Positions 1 through 9,398 of a DNA stretch of 64,000 nucleotides are shown here, one piece after another; position 1 is the stretch's first letter; each line of letters starts with the position of its first letter. The DNA is from Diplonema papillatum (taxonomy: Eukaryota > Euglenozoa > Diplonemea > Diplonemida > Diplonemidae). The stretch is from positions 124,001 through 188,000 of the forward strand of contig JAPJBO010000189.1 of NCBI GenBank assembly GCA_030068145.1, read 5' to 3'. Position numbers and translations under genes: made by a program. The notes below the pieces were generated by a model that saw nothing but the letters and a program-made list of their open reading frames with translations, did no database searches and was not told where the DNA came from.

Positions 1-2
1 GC

Positions 3-316
3 GTGCGTTGCACACAGCGCCTTCGGCAGCAGCGATGGGCGACCATGCGAGACCGCGTCAACTCGCTGAAGCTTGCGGAGGAGGCAGAAGCGAACCGAAA
101 TCGCTCGACCAACGGGTTGCCGGAGCAGGTGGACCCGGCCTCAATGACAGGCGAAGAGCTGCAAAGGCGCCTGGAGTCGCTCCAGCGTGAAATGAAGCTG
201 GACCGGCAGCACAACACTGGGTACGCAGATGTCGACGATTCCGCCAACAGAGTCGAGGAAATCGTGCAGGCGATGACGGAAGAAGAGATCCGCGAGAATC
301 AAGAGATCATCAAAAG
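3..316 (+). CDS. Exon of an acidic, charged protein (partial)
   Basis: Open reading frame at the left edge, probably an internal or late exon of a gene that begins outside the window. The product is rich in Glu, Arg and Gln, with heptad-like stretches (EELQRRLESLQREMK, then VEEIVQAMTEEEIRENQEI) that suggest a coiled coil. No known domain is recognised. The reading frame runs to a stop at 359, but the last 14 residues are hydrophobic and unlike the rest. A likely 5' splice site (AAAAG|GTTTAG) falls at 316/317. A matching acidic C-terminal exon may lie at about 1657-1803, although its frame does not join directly to this donor, so a middle exon or another donor is needed. The function is unknown. 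Confidence 0.45.
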
Positions 317-685
317 GTTTAGGACCCCTTTTCTTTTTCCTTGCATCTTTAAACCGTAAGAAACAGACTAGAGACCTAGAGTTCAAACCCGGAGAAACGC
401 GGTTCAATGCTCAGAAGAAGGCTTCCCATGGGCTTCCCATTCGGCCTCAGAAAAGGGTTTCTGGAAGGTACATGTCGCATGCTTCACATGCATAGCAGCG
501 TACTTCACCAGAGTCTTTCTCCCCTTTTGACATCTTTTTTGGTACTTCAACCCTTGGTTTCAATCCTTGCAACCTCATGTCTACCGCTCTGCGGAGTTTA
601 CTTCGCAGATTGCCACCGTAAGAAGACAGGTCAGTGCGGCCTAGCGAGCCACAATCAGAGCGGGGACGCTGAGTTTTTTAGCTGA

Positions 686-862
686 TTGCTCAGACACGGT
701 TGTAGGGGCCTTCTCCCCGTGACGGGATAGCCTGTGCTCTAGTAGCACGGGTGGTCCTGGCAGTGGCAAGCTACGAACAGCCGCCCACAAACTAGACGTC
801 CGGCTTATAGATGCCAGGACCAGTGCAGTTGTTGTGCACATATCCATTCCAAGCACGTTCCC
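686..862 (+). repeat. Dispersed repeat family B, copy 1 (partial)
   Basis: This copy resembles 3076-3345 and 52063-52307, with a shorter relative at 30090-30185. Shared landmarks in order are CACGGTTGTAGGGGCCTTCT, CCTGTGCTCT, GGTCCTGGC, GAGCTACGAACAG-like, and CACATACCCATTCCAAGCACG. Here the middle part is missing. Copies differ by point changes and small indels, as in old non-coding mobile repeats. No terminal repeats are seen. Confidence 0.7.
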
Positions 863-906
863 CCTTTTGGGCACCAGATTGCTGCTCCCACATTTTAGCT
901 TGCGGT

Positions 907-1032
907 TCCACCTTCTTCTGCGACTTCACTCCAATTCCACAATTCAGATCCACCTTCTTCTGCGACTTCACTCCAATTCCACAATTCAGATCTACCTTCT
1001 TCTGCGACTTCACTCCAATTACACAATTCAGA
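907..1032. repeat. Tandem repeat, 42-bp unit x3
   Basis: Three near-identical 42-bp units (each beginning TCCACCTTCTTCTGCGACTT) lie head to tail within the putative intron of the first gene. The unit length is a multiple of three and contains no stop in one frame, so an artificial ORF runs through it. Confidence 0.9.
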
Positions 1033-1164
1033 ATGCTGGTCCGCGGCCTGCGTGCCTTCGCCATCATCGGCTTTGGAATGTCAGTCGTCATATATGTGTA
1101 TCGACGGAAACGCGCTGAGGTGTGCCCGCCTCTTCAAAATACTGTTTTATGCTCTTCACGAACG

Positions 1165-1429
1165 ATGCCGAGAACTACACGAAAGATGCCGAGAACTACA
1201 CGAAAGATGCCGAGAACTACACGAAAGATGCCGAGAACTACACGAAAGATGCCGAGAACTACACGAAAGATGCCGAGAACTACACGAAAGATGCCGAGAA
1301 CTACACGAAAGATGCCGAGAACTACACGAAATATGCCGACAACTACACGAAAGATGCCGACAACTACACGAAAGATGCCGAGAACTACACGAAAGATGCC
1401 GAGAACTACACGAAAGATGCCGAGAAATA
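1165..1429. repeat. Tandem repeat, 21-bp unit x12.5
   Basis: Twelve full units of ATGCCGAGAACTACACGAAAG plus a partial unit. Two adjacent units near 1333-1375 share the variant GACAAC. The array is open in all three forward frames, so the overlapping ORFs here are repeat artefacts. Confidence 0.95.
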
Positions 1430-1656
1430 GACCACCACTCCCGAGTGGGCTAGCCTGACACAAGCTGTCATACCGGGAAGGGGGGGGAAGATCGAAGATG
1501 ATACAACGTAGGCAAAGACTACCCTAGGGGTTCAACCACCTCAGGGTGGGGTCGATTGACACTTGGTGTCGTTTGGGATATGCAATTTGGGGATGGCATG
1601 CACCACGTCGACTAGCATTGACACGCTCTCTGTAAGTGGACCACCCAACTGTGCAG

Positions 1657-1803
1657 GTTGCAGAGCGAAAGCGTCTCTCTTCCCGTGACGAGGATGCTTC
1701 GGTGACCCTGAAAGAGTTCCAAGAAGCGTTCGAATCCGCCATCTCAGAAGACGACGAGAGCGAAGTCGAAGCTGCGACCCCTGCTCAAGCCACCGCTGCT
1801 TGA
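1657..1803 (+). CDS. Probable C-terminal exon of the 5' acidic protein
   Basis: After a CAG at 1654-1656 there is an open, acidic stretch ending in TGA at 1801-1803. It includes RKRLSSRDEDASVTLKEFQE and a run of Glu/Asp, then an Ala/Thr/Pro tail. The composition matches the exon at 3-316, so it is proposed as the end of the same gene. A CAG acceptor at 1656 gives phase 0 and one at 1663 (TTGCAG) gives phase 1. Neither joins in frame with the donor at 317, which leaves two bases. This is an inference from composition and splice signals, not a firm exon. Confidence 0.35.
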   Translation, partial: VAERKRLSSRDEDASVTLKEFQEAFESAISEDDESEVEAATPAQATAA

Positions 1804-2049
1804 AGTCGGCGATGCATCTCCCGGGACGGGCGCAGCGTGGATGGGCGCAGGTCGCAGTAGCGAATCACCCATGGAGAAAACACCGAAGGTCCATGTAAAT
1901 GGAGAAGCTTCTTTTCCGGGTCAAGCTGCCATTGAGCCCCGAGGCAATTTCTCGCTTCAAAGCTGCCACGGACGAGCCAGCTCGGATGTGCAGGATTGCC
2001 GATGAGCAATACGTGTGTTGTTCGCCGTCGTGTCGTTGTACTGTCGGCG

Positions 2050-2275
2050 TTCAGCCTCAACTCAGTGCCAATCGAACAACCGTAGATACCAGGGACTAGA
2101 AACGGGAGTTCCTCTCGTACTATCCCGTATTGTTGTCGGAATGCGCAAGCCCAGTCTCCCTCTGCATGCACTAAGCCCGCGGTCCCTGTTAACGGGTGTG
2201 TTGTGTGTCAGTCGGTGAGCAATTCGGCCCTTCGACCATTCTGTTTGTCCAGGCCAGGAAAATTGCTCATCTCAA
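2050..2275 (-). pseudogene. Degenerate LSU rRNA fragment (sarcin-ricin loop region)
   Basis: On the minus strand the segment carries AGTACGAGAGGAAC, the universal sarcin-ricin loop of large-subunit rRNA, preceded by CGCATTCCGACA as in the clearer copy at 43585-43830. The flanks show weaker matches to the neighbouring LSU helices, including a CCCTGTTAACGGG-like version of the CCCACTAATAGGGAAC segment (plus-strand view). The divergence indicates a dead fragment rather than functional rDNA. Confidence 0.5.
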
Positions 2276-2696
2276 AAGCTGCGTAGCGCGCTCCCTCGGA
2301 CGCGTTGGGACGGTGTTCGGCGTGGCCCACCAACCCACTACCCGATCGGCCAAGCAAACGCCTCCGACGCGATACCGGAAAGAGCTTGATGATGATCATT
2401 TCCCTGGTTCCATTCCGCGGAGCATGATGTGGACGCCAGCTTCGACCGACACCAAGTGCGCACTTAACCATGGTTACGACATATGTGAGCGTCTTTTTCA
2501 TTACTTGATAAATTATTGTGTGTAGTGATAATTTCGGCTTTTTTCAGAATATGACCAGCTGGTCCAGACTGGGGGCAGACCGGGGCCAAGGCACCCCAGA
2601 AACTGTTTTGTGGGTTCGTACCCCGGCAGCCCATTTCTGACATTTTGAGGGTCCTTGCCACTGAGGGGTCACGACGGGGCCGACGTGATAATTTCA

Positions 2697-2716
2697 AAAA
2701 AAAAAAAAAAAAAAAA
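2697..2716. repeat. Poly(A) tract (about 20 nt)
   Basis: A run of about 20 A follows GATAATTTC and precedes AGAGGATCGTCGGAAACACA. The latter motif also follows or accompanies other repeat copies (9317, 40051, 46086). It may mark the tail or edge of a retroposed copy. Confidence 0.6.
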
Positions 2717-3075
2717 GAGGATCGTCGGAAACACAAAAAAGCCTAAAGTATCAGGTAATAAAAAGACTCGCACATATGAAAGCTTTGATCTTGTCGTCCG
2801 AGTACGGAGAGATGCGCACTCACAGCCAGGCAGCGACTTGCTATATATAGGGTCTCGCAGAGGCTGCTGGACGAGTAGCGCCAAGCCAATTTCTCCGCAT
2901 CTCCCTCCCGTAACGACCCTTTTCGTACGAAAATCCACGAAACCAACCTTCTCCCTTGGTTGTTGTCCGGTAAACCACCCCTCCCGTCGGAAGCGCGCTA
3001 GAAACAGTGTCAACATATTCCCAAGGCCCACAAGAACCTATTGTGCGGGCACTCAATTGCCAGCGGCCCTCCACC

Positions 3076-3345
3076 CCCCCTACGGGTGTAGGGGCCTTCT
3101 CCCCGTAACGGATTCGCCTGTGCTCTCGTTGCACGGGTCGCCCTGGCTGTGACGAGCTACGAACAGCCGCCTGACAAACCAGACTCACACCGCTGTCCTG
3201 TCTGCAGACACTCAGGTTCCGCGCTGATGATGGTCCGCCTCATGTGTCGTGGCTTACAGGACCGAAACACGGCGCAGACGGGACCAGTGCGGTGTTGAGC
3301 ACATACCCATTCCAAGCACGTTCTTGCAACCACCCCCCCACGGGT
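3076..3345 (+). repeat. Dispersed repeat family B, fullest copy
   Basis: The most complete copy of the family, colinear with 52063-52307 over about 240 bp. It covers the CCTGTGCTCTCGT segment, GAGCTACGAACAGCCGC, GATGATGGTCCGCC, GACCGAAACACGGCGCAG and CACATACCCATTCCAAGCACG. No coding capacity is conserved between copies. Confidence 0.8.
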
Positions 3346-3749
3346 GCAAACAACCCGCATTCTATGCCGACTCTTTCCGCTCAGCGTGCTGCCGAGCGCG
3401 CTGCGACTATGCGCGGGTCTCTTGTCGTATCTGGTTCGACTTACTAGCCTTGTTGCCGAGACCTAGAACCGGTTTCTTTTGGTTTTTTGTCTGGCTCATC
3501 AAAGGGAACAGCAGCAGCTCAATCCGTGGCGGCAACCACGAAATGCACACGCGTGGTTCCCTCGTCTGTCCTTGCTTTCGGAACGTTTTTTTCCGTTCCC
3601 TTCTTGAGGAGAGAGCATGTCACTCAGTGCAGGTAGCCTGAACGGATCTGGCAGGTGGGCAGTTACACCTTGTACACCCGGTAAGTGCGAGAGGATGTTA
3701 GCGAGATCAAACTTCACGTGTTCGGCGGTACTGTAGAGGCACAGGCCGG

Positions 3750-4109
3750 GGGCACGCGACGGCGAAGGCGGCGGACCTCGACGCCGGGGTCCACGCGTTC
3801 AACCCGGGCACGGCTGCCTGGAAAAAGCTCGCGACCTTCGGCTCGAAGCCGGCCTTCGGCCGGCACGGACACACCGCGACGCTGTTCACCGGGAAGCTGC
3901 CGTGGGGCGACGGGGCATCGTCGACCATCCGGTCAAGCGGCCACCGACTTTTCAAGCCAAATCACCGAAGCCACCCTGAGATTACCCCCTCAGCCTCGAG
4001 CGCTCCGGAGGCCTACCCGCAAGGGTTGCCCAGCTTGAGAGGCGTGTTGGAGGATTTCGCTCTACGAAGGCCGCCGGCGTTGAAGTTCGTTGCTGAGCGT
4101 GTGAAATAG
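3750..4109 (+). pseudogene. Kelch-repeat-like exon remnant
   Basis: A frame without a useful start codon encodes a GC-rich stretch with the pattern DLDAGVHAFNPGTAAW followed by KKLATFG..P..GRHGHTATLF, then a Ser/Pro-rich tail ending in TAG at 4107-4109. The spacing Trp, about 13 residues, R-x-G-H matches one Kelch beta-propeller blade. Only one blade is visible and no glycine pair follows, so this is either a single exon of a decayed Kelch gene or a captured fragment. Third-position GC is high, as in the real genes of the window, which supports former coding. An accidental match cannot be excluded. Confidence 0.35.
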
Positions 4110-5277
4110 ACGTACGACGATCCGCTGACCAACCGCTGGACTGCATCCATCTTGAATTACCTGCGTTGAGAGGGAGGGAGTTGTTTTCCTTTTATTTCCA
4201 TGTGGTCTCGGCATCAAAAGGACCGGTTAGGACGCTAAGAGTGAGGTAGGATGCATTTCAATAAATGAAAGTTAAAAACAAAAAAAGGCTTGTACGGTGT
4301 CCCGCGCTCCAAAAAAAAAAAAAAAAGAGAGCGAAAGTGGTGTGATCCATATGCCCGGTGCAGACCCGGCGCAAACCCGGCACAAACCCGGAAAAACTCA
4401 AGGGGGGTCCGATTTTTTATTTTGCACTACCCCTTCAGGTTATGGCAGGTGATCGCTGCAATCAAGCTAAACCGACGGCACCAGGGTCCTGTCGAGTAAA
4501 AACCAACACCAATTAGTATGTAGGTCCACGGCAGAAGGTACCCGGAATGCTTTGCCATTGCTGCGATTCAGACAACACAATTCTGGACGAATATGGGCGA
4601 ACAGGTCATCCACACCTGTAGGGGCATGCGTCGACGAGGCTCGGAGGTCCTCGAGTCGTAGATCAGGCATGCTTCCGAAAAAAAGAGATGCCTGCACAGA
4701 CCAAGCGCGGCGCCGGGGACAATGGTTCGGACGGGCCCGGACCCCCTTTCCTATATTGCCTTTTCCCGAACTGGGGGTCGGCGACGCGCACACGCAACCT
4801 TTCCCCCGTGGCCAAGAAGGTCGCCCCAAAGAAGCAAGGCAGGGCGGTCACCGAAATTTGCCTGGAAGGGTGAGGGGACCTGGCCTGATGAGGCGTTTCC
4901 TGGGTGGCTCGCCGCAGATTCCACAGACAACATCCTCGCCCTCCGCTTCTGCGACCCCGCCGCAAAGTTCCGAACATTGAGCAGTTTTCCTGGATTGCTT
5001 GACGAGCTACGAGTGCATCGAAACGTTTTTCCTCTTCCTCGTGCGGCAAACTTCGTTTTCACGTTTCACTGGCTGAATGATAGCAATTGTTGCCCAAAGA
5101 TCGTAGATACCACGACCAGACAGCCGAACCTGTTGCAGAACGCTTCAGAACAGAATCCGCTGACTGGGCGGAGGTTCTGATGACGAAAAGTGCCCGTACC
5201 GAGCGGAAGGGTTTTGGAGTTGAAGCTTACTTGGAACTCGGGGGTTTTAGCATCGTCGAGTGCAACAAACCAATCAG

Positions 5278-5347
5278 GAGTTTAATTCTCCTTCGGTGCG
5301 GTTGCCTTCGGAGCCGTAGGCGCCGCTCCGGTGTGCGAATTAAACTC
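5278..5347. repeat. Inverted repeat with GC-rich loop
   Basis: Perfect 11-bp arms (GAGTTTAATTC at 5278-5288, GAATTAAACTC at 5337-5347) enclose 48 nt that are themselves partly self-complementary (TTCGG...CCGG). No terminator or tRNA features. It may be a small foldback element. Confidence 0.5.
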
Positions 5348-5949
5348 ATGTTTAATGCGCTGTTCTACCAAACGGACCTCGGCTACGTTCCTTGGCCGGA
5401 CCGCTGACGCTACGGAATCCTCGGTTGTGGTCCTTAGCTGGATTGCTAGCTCGATGGGATGAGCTGGCCGGCGTGTGGCACGGGTGAATGTGGCCGCCAT
5501 AGGGCGGTTGCGGGCCGGCCGGCGCGACCGCGAGCAGACAGGCTGCGTGCGCGACCACCGTTAGCTGGCTTGCGCTGCCGTGGGCCCGATCGCGCCATTC
5601 ACGTGGTACCATGGGATTGTCCCAATGGCTCCTATCCCAATGGTCCTTTGCCAGCAGAGACGAAGGCTGTGGGAGAAGTACTCCACGACAGAGGGCGATC
5701 GCCTTCCAAGACTAGGACCGCAACCTCTCTCTGGGCTGAACGACAGCGGCATTTTGTATATTGCACATGCGGATACATACCAGGCCGCGCGCCGGCGCAG
5801 GGGGCGTCTACTGCTCTGAGCCACCGGGCTGGCAATCGTCGCATCTCGGAGCTCGTGGCTCATCCGCGCGAGATGGGGGAGTCAGGGGCCAGGGGGACGC
5901 AAAAGAAAAAAAAAAAAAAGCAAATAGTACTGCGGCGGACCTCTGTCGG

Positions 5950-6185
5950 CGGTTCGCTAGAGAGTGCCAAGCACGTCTCTAGCAGGGCAGTTAGCACGAA
6001 GCTGAGCACAGTCCCTCTTCCAAAGCAGTCAGCGCCGAAGCGGTTCACATATTCAGAGAGTGCAAAGCATGTCTCTTGAAGGCAGTTAGCACGAAGCTGA
6101 GCACAGCAGTTCACAGTCAATGGGTAGCTAGAGGGTGTCGCGCACGTCTCTTGTAAGGCGGTCAGCACGAAGCACAGCGCATCCT
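5950..6185. repeat. Degenerate tandem triplication
   Basis: Three diverged copies of a unit of about 75-100 bp, each with AGAGNGTGCAAAGCACGTCTCT followed by GGCAGTTAGCACGAAGC(TG)AGCACAG. The copies begin near 5957, 6055 and 6130. Non-coding. Confidence 0.7.
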
Positions 6186-7517
6186 AGAGCAGCCGGCCGA
6201 AGAAAGAAGAAGAACGTGACGGTGTAGCCAAGAGCACCCTTTGTACCTGGCATCCTGCTCCTTGTCTAAGTCAGTTCCGGGAAGCGACAGTCGCGAGGCT
6301 CCAAAACAAAATCGAAGGATAATGTAAGGTAAGTTTCGCTACTGCCGACGCTTGCACGAAATTAGCTGACATTAAACCTCCACAGTGTCATAGGATAATA
6401 CAGGGGGTCTTTATGGGGCCTTTATGGGGCCTTTTTGAGTCAATTATGGTCACCCCGTCAGTTTGGCGACACATTTTGCGGGCGTTTTTTCAACCTACAC
6501 CAGTCTGGATCAAGCTTTTCGGGGGTTTCCGAATGCTTCTGGCCTGTGGGGTTGGATGCCATATGGAGACATGCTCCAAAAACAGTCAAAATCGTCAACA
6601 GACAGTCTCGTCAGGCAGCTAAAGGGGTGGACCTGGGGGCCTATTTTCCTATGATTCCTAAATAGATAGGTCCACGGTTTTGATGTATCTGCACCGCCGT
6701 GCATACAACAACCTTTTTAGCGTTATTATTAGCAACATCGCGCCGAAGGCGCGACGGAAAAAAATTGCCACTCACCCTTGATAGTCATTGGAAAAAGCCT
6801 AAGAATAGGAACGTTTTATTTCCAATAAATTTACTTTCGCGAGAAAATTTGGGCAAAAATAATTCCGCCCCCCATTTATCATGTGTGGGCCACTCTTAGC
6901 TCGTGTGGGTTACTCAACTGTCAAACAGGACATTGGCCCGGTAATGAAGCACAGTGGTAGCTGCAACCTGCCGACCCGAAGCTGAATACAATTGAACGGC
7001 AGCGGCTGGGTCTCAGCAGCGGAGGCTCAGCAGCCTTCCAGCACCTGCAGCACTGCTGCAAACACCACACCCCCCGCCTATATTTACTTCGAACACCGTT
7101 TTTTGAACATTTTTACTTTTCTCCCCCGGTTTGCAGATTTAGACCGACGGTCTAAATCTGCAACGGAAACTAATCCCCTGCTTCTTATAGTTGCCAACAC
7201 GTCCCCTTTCTTGTCCTTTTTTTGATCTTCTTATAGTTGTCAACAGTCTCGTGAAACGCTTGCGTCGTAGGGAGGACGTGAACAAACGTGCCCTGAACAT
7301 AGTACTTTTGACGACGCAATGTCATGCGACGGTGTCCTAAAGTAACCTGACCACCTGAGCTTGCGCCGCCGTGCAAGCTGTCGATGCGCGGATGCAACCT
7401 GTACTACCCTTCGCCCGTCGGGTTCTCCTTCACGATATCCGTCGACTCGCGGGCGAAGCTGACCCCGAAAGACCTCTCGTTTGGATATAGGGTCATGTTG
7501 TCCCGATGAACTAGTAA

Positions 7518-7745
7518 ACGTCGAAACTTCCTGGCTTTTCACGCCGTAGCAGAACGACCACACCCTACCCAATCCCAAGCACCCCCTAAACGCGTTAGGG
7601 GACTTCACAAGGTTTCACAACGGAGTGACACAACACCCGAAACGAGCTGCACCCTCTCACTTTTCTCAACCCCCCGCCATACTCAAGCCTCTACGGTCAA
7701 CCGGAGACTTTAAAATACCGACCTTCTAATCCACAAATAACGCTA
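7518..7745 (+). repeat. Dispersed repeat family C, copy 1
   Basis: A stretch of about 225 bp nearly identical to 12301-12545 and partly to 39526-39667. Landmarks are GTCGAAACTTCCTGGCTTTT, ACCCTACCCAATCCCAA, CCTAAACGCGTTAGG, GGTCAACCGGAGACT and CCACAAATAACGCT. The central CCTAAACGCGTTAGG is a near-perfect palindrome. High identity between copies suggests recent spread. Confidence 0.85.
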
Positions 7746-7986
7746 GTAAAGAGATATCGACGCGCGCAAAGCAACAGCCTTCGCGACTTTTTCGCTGCGT
7801 GACAAACGAAAGGTTGGGGTTTCGCAACCAGACGCGTGTCAAATTTCTGTTATTATTCGACCTCCACCCCCCTATACAAATCGGAGCAAATCGGAAAAAG
7901 AGAAGAAAAGGGGAAAAGAAGGAAGAGATAACCAGGCATGGGTGCGGAGAGAAGAAAAGGGGAAACGAAGGAAGATATAACCAGGC

Positions 7987-8412
7987 ATGGGTGCGGAAGA
8001 GCAGAACGACCTGCAACCCCGCGTGGTCACATTGTCGGATTGGCAGCCTGATGCAGAGCCGGATGAAAAGGAGACAGAAACTCACCGGTACCCACCGGTA
8101 CAGCAAGCTCAGTGCGCACCAGGGCAATATGCAATGGGGAGTCAGCCGGCGCAGGTGGTTGTGTTCCCATGCATCTTGTTCACGGCTCTCATGGCGGTCT
8201 TGGCGATCCTGACCACCTGGGTCACGTTCATGACGATGTCTGGAGATCCTGACGATGATAAAGACAACGATACCCCAAATACCCCCTGGATCTGGATCCT
8301 GACTTGGGTTGCTAGGTTCGTCTCCCTCTCCTGCACTGTTGCGTTGTGTTTCCTGTTTCGACACGGAACGCTGGTCTACCGTGCAAAGAATCCATCCGAC
8401 CAAGACAAGTGA
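7987..8412 (+). CDS. Putative small membrane protein with in-frame TGA
   Basis: The ORF encodes 141 residues. An acidic, Gln-rich N-terminal half (about residues 1-55) is followed by two hydrophobic segments (about 57-82 and 101-124) separated by an acidic loop GDPDDDKDND. The stop is TGA at 8410-8412. The same frame stays open for 49 more codons to TGA at 8560-8562 and encodes a third hydrophobic segment (CVIIGTILMTTICSAAWGII) and a charged tail. This could mean stop-codon readthrough, a recent nonsense mutation, or a sequencing error. No GTATGY donor explains it. A 300-codon ORF on the other strand (7726-8628) overlaps it and is less protein-like. No family is recognised. Confidence 0.5.
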   Translation: MGAEEQNDLQPRVVTLSDWQPDAEPDEKETETHRYPPVQQAQCAPGQYAMGSQPAQVVVFPCILFTALMAVLAILTTWVTFMTMSGDPDDDKDNDTPNTPWIWILTWVARFVSLSCTVALCFLFRHGTLVYRAKNPSDQDK

Positions 8413-8948
8413 CCCCTCGGGTGCGTTATCATCGGGACGATTCTCATGACGACCATCTGTTCCGCCGCGTGGGGTATCATATTCTGCTGCGCGTTGAACA
8501 TGAGGAAGGAGACAGCCACGACACCCACAGACGGAGAAAGCGTGCGTCGTTGCCGTCTCTGACTGAAATGAACCTCCGCTGAGTGCTGCTCCTTCCGAAG
8601 CGAACCTTCGTTTCTTGTGTTTTAACAACGCACTGACCTGGCGGACAGATTGAAAAGGTGAACACTAATATGCGTATCACCCGAAATGGGCGACAACCAC
8701 AAGAAGGCCGTTCCAAGGGGTGCGTGCGTGTTGATTCGGAAGAAGCGTCTGGTAGATTTCAATCCAGTGAGTCGCTACTTCACTGCAGGGAATGCCGCCA
8801 TCACGTTTCCTCCAACGTGTAAGCTTCTTCCGCGTGCATCCATTTTCCCGATGGGTACAGCCCACGAGCACCAGACGATCATGAAACGTGGCAAAATTCA
8901 CCGCGAAGCCTGAAATCTCCACGAACAAGGGTGCTAGCGGGTGCTGGG

Positions 8949-9060
8949 GAGACAAAAATAAAAAACCCGGACCCCCCCCCCCGGTACAAACCCGGCACAA
9001 ACCCGGCACAAACCCGGAAGAACTCCAGGGTGGATCACACCAGAAAGAGAAAATAAATAG
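8949..9060. repeat. ACCCGGCACAA microrepeat cluster
   Basis: Several head-to-tail copies of an 11-bp motif CCCGGCACAAA after a C-run. Similar clusters lie at about 4345-4410 and 51830-51915. Copies at 4345 and 8980 are followed by AAACTC(A/C)AGGG(G/T)GG, so this is a dispersed family with an internal simple repeat. Confidence 0.7.
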
Positions 9061-9152
9061 CCGAAGGGCGCCCATCATCTTGGACCCAAGCAATCTCTGG
9101 ACGGGGGAGACCCTGCCTGAAGGTGGGCTAGTCTGACACAAGTTGTCAACAG
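9037..9152 (+). repeat. Dispersed repeat family S, copy
   Basis: Ends with GGTGGGCTAGTCTGACAC followed by AAGTTGTC. The family consensus seen in about ten copies is a purine-rich left part (AAC(A)ACTTCCGCC, GAGAA(A)ACCCGCC) and a right end GGTGGGCTAGTCTGACAC(T)xGCTGTCGTCGGGGG. No coding potential. Confidence 0.7.
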
Positions 9153-9398
9153 GAAAAAAAAGAGTGGACATCCTGGGTCAAGCATGAGTTAAAGTCTAGC
9201 CCGATACAGTAAAGCTCCCTATCCTAGCCCAGCCCCGGTCCTCGCCTACCGACCACATGTAGCTGAACCTCACAAACCAAACAAAAAGTCGAAAGACACC
9301 AATCTGTACGTCCCACGGGATCGTCGGAAACACAAAAAAAACGAACCCAAAACGGTCGCTAGGTGTCAAAGCACAGGGGTTCAGCGGGTGGGCTCACC

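Noticed and set aside
811-1463. ORFs of 102-215 codons on both strands
   Set aside because: They run through the 42-bp and 21-bp tandem arrays and have no non-repeat coding signal.
4552-5180. Overlapping ORFs of 128-152 codons
   Set aside because: Mildly protein-like (for example FCDPAAKFRTLSSFPGLL) but no family, no supporting splice sites, and competing frames on both strands.
5278-5347. tRNA or rho-independent terminator
   Set aside because: No A/B boxes and no terminal T run in a gene context; treated as a simple inverted repeat.
7726-8628. 300-codon minus-strand ORF
   Set aside because: Antisense to the membrane-protein ORF; composition is erratic (His/Arg/Asp runs and Phe/Leu runs) and it contains the shadow of the plus-strand codons. 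It remains the main alternative if the plus-strand gene is wrong.
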